NCBI GenBank assembly: GCA_900556405.1
Contig: USPB01000071.1
Location: 1 to 9,496 of the forward strand
Direction of reading: 5' to 3'
DNA from: an uncultured Actinomyces sp.
GTDB lineage: Bacteria > Actinomycetota > Actinomycetes > Actinomycetales > Actinomycetaceae
DNA length: 9,496 bases
A model generated the notes under the pieces. That model was not told the DNA's origin and did not search any database. It saw nothing but the letters and a program-made list of their open reading frames with translations. Positions 6,079-9,496 of this stretch are shown here, piece by piece (the stretch's first letter is position 1; every line of letters begins with the position of its first letter). The translations under genes were made by a program, and so were the position numbers.

Positions 6079-6936
6079 TCACTGGTTTCCTGCGCGTGCA
6101 CGGCGCGTCCGCGTCGTACCCGCCCGCCATTGGGGGACGCGCGAGGCGAGGACGCACGCGGCGCACAGGAGCGCGATGGTTCCGCCTGCGCTGAGGCGCG
6201 CGGGGACGGCAATGGCGAGGCCGGAGATCCCCAGGAGCGCGCCGAGCAGCGGGCAGCCGATGAGGAAGGCACGAGAGCTGCGCACTAGGGGCGCGAGCGC
6301 GGCGGCTGGCGCGGCGATGAGCGCGATCGACAGGATCGTGCCGACCGCGGGGATTGCCACGGTGACCGATGCGAGGATGAGGCCGAGGATGACGAGTTCG
6401 TGGCGAGAGGCCCGCGCGGCTGCGACTGGGCTAGAGGGGTCGAAGCAGTGGGCAATCAGCTGGCGCCCGCCCAGCATCACGACAAGAAGGGCGACCGCGA
6501 AGACGGCACCGGCCCAGGCGACGTCAGCTGGCGAGACCGTCATGACGGAGCCGGTCAGGAAAGAATTGACCGCGAGGGGCAGGGGCTTGAACCAGGTCGC
6601 TAGGAAGTAACCGGAAGCAAAACCCGCGGTCAGCACGATGCCGGCCGCTCCTTGGCTGGAGATGCCGGGGATCGTGGCGAGCCAGCGCATGAGGGCGACG
6701 AGCGGGATCGTCCCAAGGAACGCTCCAACGTAGAGCGCCGCCGACATGCCGGAGTGCCCGAATCCGAGGGCGGCTGCGATGACCACGCCGAGGACCGCGC
6801 CGGGGAAGGTCCCGTGCGTAACGGATTCGGCGAAGAAGATGCGCCGGTCCAGGTAGGCGAAGGCGCCGACGAGGCCGCCCAGGGCCCCGATGATCGTCAC
6901 GTGCAGCGCGGGGTACAGGAGGAGGCTGGCGATCAC
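6079..6936 (-). CDS. Metal ABC transporter permease, second of two
   Basis: This is an integral membrane subunit of a divalent-metal importer (ABC-3 family, as in ZnuB, TroD and MntD). The 285 residues are almost entirely hydrophobic, with about 7-9 membrane spans. The family motif ESVTHGTFPGAVLG sits near residues 37-50. LIAHCFDPSSPVAAARASRHELVILG is a degenerate form of the usual cytoplasmic loop contacting the ATPase, with GTILSIALIAAPAAALAPLV after it. It starts with GTG (6934-6936), supported by GGGGAGGGG about 7 nt upstream. The stop of the preceding permease overlaps it as GTGA. It should form a heterodimer with that permease. Whether the metal is zinc or manganese cannot be read from this subunit. 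The short Arg-rich C-terminus is cytoplasmic by the positive-inside rule. Confidence 0.92.
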   Translation of the reverse strand: MIASLLLYPALHVTIIGALGGLVGAFAYLDRRIFFAESVTHGTFPGAVLGVVIAAALGFGHSGMSAALYVGAFLGTIPLVALMRWLATIPGISSQGAAGIVLTAGFASGYFLATWFKPLPLAVNSFLTGSVMTVSPADVAWAGAVFAVALLVVMLGGRQLIAHCFDPSSPVAAARASRHELVILGLILASVTVAIPAVGTILSIALIAAPAAALAPLVRSSRAFLIGCPLLGALLGISGLAIAVPARLSAGGTIALLCAACVLASRVPQWRAGTTRTRRARAGNQ

Positions 6937-7814
6937 GACTGATCCCCTCCCCGGGCACTCACGGTCGTTTCACGCGACGTTTCACGCGCGGCTCCGACCG
7001 CTTGGGCACGCCGGCCGCGGATCCCGCGGATGGCGCAGGCGGCAGCGAAGCAGACAAGGACCCCCATGGCGACGCACGCCTGCGGGGAGAGCGGGCGCGG
7101 CGCACGCAGGAGGGAGATGCCAAATCCGGCCCATCCCCCGACGAGCGCGCAGGCGCCGGCCAGGAACACCATCGACCGCGGGCCCGACGCGAGCAGGCGA
7201 CCGAAGGCGCCGGGCACAACAAGATATCCGACGACGAGGAGGACCCCGACGGCCGTCGACGCGGCGACGACGATCGCGCCGAGCGCCGCGTTAAAAGCGA
7301 TGTCAATCCAGGTGACCGGGATGCCGCTCACGCGCGCGGCCTCGCGGTCGAAGGCCACCGCGACCTGTGCGCGCCAGGTGAGGGCAAGCAGGGCGGTCGC
7401 AACCACGAGGACCAGAGCACTCACCGACAATCGAGAGGGCGTGATATCCAGGAGACGGCCGAACATGAGGGATTCGAGCTGCCCGGACATATCCCCGATG
7501 CGCAGGGAGATCACGATACCAAGGGAGAAGAAGGCGGTGAGCAGGACCGCGGTCGTCGCCTCGGAGTGGCGCTGTTTGCGCGAGGCCGCCGTCAGCGCCG
7601 CCGCGATGAGGGCCGCGCACACGGCACCGCCCGGGATGATCGCGTCGCGCCCGCCAAGGGCCATGCCGACGACAATGCCGGGAAAGACACCGTGGACCAT
7701 CGTTTCAGCGCTGAACTCGGCGCGGCGCAGGTTGACCAGCGTCGAGGCCGGTCCCACCGCGAGCGCGAGCAGGCCAAGGACAACGAGAGGGCGCGCCAGG
7801 TAGGGGGCGATCAT
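6933..7814 (-). CDS. Metal ABC transporter permease, first of two
   Basis: This is a membrane subunit of the same importer, 293 residues, ABC-3 family (as in TroC, MntC and ZnuB). Family landmarks are SAETMVHGVFPGIVVG (about 35-50), the loop FDREAARVSGIPVTWID, and GYLVVPGAFGRLLASGP in the distal half. Six or more clear hydrophobic spans are visible. A polar tail of about 30 residues (GRRAQAVGAARETSRETTVSARGGDQS) ends the protein. The ATG at 7812-7814 overlaps the ATPase stop as ATGA. A longer reading from 7940 is rejected because its 42 extra residues are Arg/Pro-rich and lie inside the ATPase gene. Two different permeases in one operon match the TroABCD/MntABCD layout rather than the single-permease ZnuABC layout. 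Confidence 0.92.
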   Translation of the reverse strand: MIAPYLARPLVVLGLLALAVGPASTLVNLRRAEFSAETMVHGVFPGIVVGMALGGRDAIIPGGAVCAALIAAALTAASRKQRHSEATTAVLLTAFFSLGIVISLRIGDMSGQLESLMFGRLLDITPSRLSVSALVLVVATALLALTWRAQVAVAFDREAARVSGIPVTWIDIAFNAALGAIVVAASTAVGVLLVVGYLVVPGAFGRLLASGPRSMVFLAGACALVGGWAGFGISLLRAPRPLSPQACVAMGVLVCFAAACAIRGIRGRRAQAVGAARETSRETTVSARGGDQS

Positions 7815-8527
7815 GACAGGGACGCAATCGCCTCGTCGGCGCTCGATCCGTAGGCGCGCGCCAAGACCTCGGGGGCGAGGGCCTCGTCGGTGGACCCCAG
7901 GGCGACGAGGCGGGAGGCGAGCACGCACGCCTGGGAGCACACGTCGCGCGCGAGGGACAGGTCGTGCGTGGACACGATGACGCCGACGCCGTCAGCTGTC
8001 AGGTCCGCGATGAGACCCGTGATGATGTCGCGGCTGGGCGCGTCGAGGCCGTTGAAGGGTTCGTCCATCATGACCAGCTCGGGGCGCGCAACGAGGGCGC
8101 GTGCGACGAGGACACGCTGGCGCTGGCCCCCACTGAGCGTCCCGAAGCGGTGGGTCGCCCGGTCACTGAGGTTCACCCGCTCGAGGGCGGCGCTCACCCG
8201 CGCGCGCATGTCCGAGGTGATGCGCCTGCCCCAGCCGGCCTCGGCGATGAGTCCCATCGTGACGACCTCGGCGGCGCTCACTGGGAAGGTGAGGTCCAGG
8301 TCGGCGCTCTGCGGCACGAGGCCGATGCGCGTTGCGTCGACCTCAACGCTGCCGGACAGGACCGAGCAGCCGCCGACGATACCTCGCATGAGGGTCGTCT
8401 TGCCCCCTCCGTTGGGGCCGACAAGGGCGAGGGCCTGGCCCCCGAACACGTCGAGGGTCAGGCCGGTCAGCGCCGGGGTATTCCCATACCCCAGCGCCGC
8501 GTCGTGAAAGGAGACGAGCCGTGCCAT
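7811..8527 (-). CDS. Metal ABC transporter ATP-binding protein
   Basis: This is the cytoplasmic ATPase that drives the importer, presumably as a homodimer bound to the two permeases. The 238 residues carry all ABC motifs: Walker A GPNGGGKTT (37-45), Q-loop Q73 (LVPQSADLD), signature LSGGQ (131-135), Walker B ending MMDEP (153-157) and switch histidine H188 (STHD). The Q-loop context VPQSADLDLTFPVSAAEVVTMG is typical of the zinc/manganese subgroup (ZnuC, TroB, MntB). The ATG at 8525-8527 overlaps the binding-protein stop as TGATG. It is supported by AAGGA about 7 nt upstream, so the longer start at 8575 is not needed. All catalytic residues are intact. Confidence 0.95.
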   Translation of the reverse strand: MARLVSFHDAALGYGNTPALTGLTLDVFGGQALALVGPNGGGKTTLMRGIVGGCSVLSGSVEVDATRIGLVPQSADLDLTFPVSAAEVVTMGLIAEAGWGRRITSDMRARVSAALERVNLSDRATHRFGTLSGGQRQRVLVARALVARPELVMMDEPFNGLDAPSRDIITGLIADLTADGVGVIVSTHDLSLARDVCSQACVLASRLVALGSTDEALAPEVLARAYGSSADEAIASLS

Positions 8528-9496
8528 CACTGGTCCTTCAGCCGTTCGGGCAGCTGCGGGACGGTGCCGCCCCACGCCTGCGTCACGGCGCGCACGTTGT
8601 GGATGATCGAGCCGACGTAGGTGGCTCCCTCGGAGCCATCCGGTCCCAGCGAGTCGCCGTACATGGCGTCCTCGCCCACGATGGGGGTCACGCCGGCCGC
8701 GCGAGCAATCGCCTCGATGGACTTGGAGTTGTTGGAGTTTTCGGCGAAGAGCGCGACCGCTCCGGACTCCTTGACGGCCGCGACGGCCTTGGCGATGTGG
8801 TCGGCGGTGGCGTCCTGCTGCTCGTTGAAGTCGGACAGGGCGGCGCCGATGAAGCGGATCCCGTAGTCCCTCGAGAAGTAGCCGAAGGCGTCGTGGGAGG
8901 TAAAGAGCACGCGCTGTCCCGCAGGGACGGTCTCAATGGCCTCGGCGGTCCACTGATCGAGAGCGTCAATGTCCTCCAGGTACGAGGCCGTGGCCGCGTT
9001 GATCGACGATGCTGCGTCCGGTGCCGCGGCCGCGAGGCCTGCTCCGAGGTTGGCAACCTGGACGTGGGCACCCTTTGGCGAGGTCCACACGTGCGGATCG
9101 AAGCGGAACTCGGGGGCTTCGCCCGCTTCTTCCGGTGGGAAGGGCCACGGGGCAACGTTCACGCGCTCGCTGCCGCGGTCGATCGTGTAGGCCCCCTCAG
9201 GGTCGGGTGCGCCCGGGTTGTCAATGTCGGCGGCGGTCAGGACGCCCGAAGTGACGACCATGCGCCCCTTGAAGCCCGAGGAGACGACAGCATCGTCGAG
9301 GAAGTGTTCGAGGTCGACGCCGGAGACAGCCATGACGTCGGCCTCCGAGAGTGCCTTGGTCTGGGCAGGGGTCATCTCATGTTCGTGCGCGGAGGCGTTG
9401 GGGGCGAGCAGGCACGTGAGGCTCATGGTCAGGGCGGCCCCCTCGGGGGCGGTGCCCACGTGTGTGCTCTGTCCTGAGGCATCGGTCTTGGCAAGG
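8527..9496 (-). CDS. Metal ABC transporter substrate-binding protein, 5' end off the right edge
   Basis: This extracytoplasmic binding protein of cluster A-I (TroA/ZnuA/PsaA family) captures a divalent cation for the importer. 322 codons are visible and the frame is open to the edge, so the signal peptide or lipobox lies outside. Likely ligands, by family alignment, are the His in NASAHEHE (codon 9385-9387), the His in DPHVWTSP (9091-9093), the His in TSHDAFGYF (8893-8895) and the Asp in YGDSLGPDG (8653-8655). Three His plus Asp is the ZnuA/TroA pattern; PsaA-type manganese proteins usually have Glu in the third place. There is no His-rich loop before DPH, but a Pro/Glu-rich segment (about 9125-9230). 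An apparent GTG start at 9459 is not the true start, since coding sequence continues upstream. Zinc or manganese is left undecided. Confidence 0.92.
   Translation of the reverse strand, partial: LAKTDASGQSTHVGTAPEGAALTMSLTCLLAPNASAHEHEMTPAQTKALSEADVMAVSGVDLEHFLDDAVVSSGFKGRMVVTSGVLTAADIDNPGAPDPEGAYTIDRGSERVNVAPWPFPPEEAGEAPEFRFDPHVWTSPKGAHVQVANLGAGLAAAAPDAASSINAATASYLEDIDALDQWTAEAIETVPAGQRVLFTSHDAFGYFSRDYGIRFIGAALSDFNEQQDATADHIAKAVAAVKESGAVALFAENSNNSKSIEAIARAAGVTPIVGEDAMYGDSLGPDGSEGATYVGSIIHNVRAVTQAWGGTVPQLPERLKDQ

Noticed and set aside
7815..7940. Longer start for the first permease at 7940
   Set aside because: The added 42 residues are Arg/Pro-rich, hydrophilic and lie inside the ATPase gene; the ATGA overlap at 7811-7814 gives a natural start.
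9457..9459. GTG at 9459 as the true start of the metal-binding protein
   Set aside because: The reading frame stays open to the window edge, and the fold's first strands and signal sequence would be missing.
8521..9477. 318-codon plus-strand frame opposite the metal-binding protein
   Set aside because: Same artefact: Gly/Val/Arg-rich product with no motif, while the minus strand carries a conserved family protein.
1..9496. Search for a defence system, mobile element, CRISPR array, riboswitch or RNA gene
   Set aside because: Every stretch longer than about 210 bases is a recognisable housekeeping or transport gene. No terminal repeats, spacer arrays, transposase, integrase, tRNA cloverleaf or known riboswitch core was seen.

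Overview
The window looks like ordinary chromosomal sequence from a high-G+C Gram-positive bacterium. Codon third positions are mostly G or C, GTG is used as a start, genes overlap as ATGA/GTGA, and the terminators are strong hairpins without U-tracts. The nicotinamidase resembles the mycobacterial one closely, and the combination of a sucrose PTS with this gene set fits an Actinomyces/Schaalia-type (Actinomycetaceae) host. That placement is inference from protein character, not from a marker gene. No mobile element, CRISPR array, tRNA, rRNA or phage gene was seen, and coding density is very high.

Left part (1-2461, minus strand): a sucrose-use pair. A GH32 sucrose-6-phosphate hydrolase (scrB) lies upstream of the first 261 codons of a sucrose-type PTS EIIBC permease (scrA), which runs off the left edge. 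PTS uptake would deliver sucrose-6-phosphate and the GH32 enzyme would split it. A hairpin terminator separates the two genes. scrA has its own promoter with a LacI-type palindrome just downstream of the -10 box.

Middle (2492-5162): methionyl-tRNA synthetase (metG, minus) and nicotinamidase (pncA, plus) are divergently transcribed from a 131-bp region. metG has a candidate leaderless start. pncA has a recognisable promoter followed by a perfect AT-rich inverted repeat next to its Shine-Dalgarno sequence. A 16-bp perfect hairpin lies between metG and scrB. pncA and rsmI converge on a short repeat/hairpin.

Right part (5161-9496, minus strand): a compact operon for a cluster A-I (TroA/ZnuA/PsaA-type) divalent-metal ABC transporter. 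It runs substrate-binding protein (5' end off the right edge), ATPase, permease, permease, then rsmI (16S rRNA C1402 2'-O-methyltransferase) 12 nt after the last permease. The junctions TGATG, ATGA and GTGA indicate translational coupling. The gene order matches the two-permease TroABCD/MntABCD layout. The binding protein shows a His-His-His-Asp ligand set and no His-rich loop, so zinc versus manganese stays open.

I did not find an undescribed system. The points most worth a second look are regulatory: the scrA operator, the pncA leader palindrome, the metG-scrB hairpin, and the attachment of rsmI to a metal-uptake operon.
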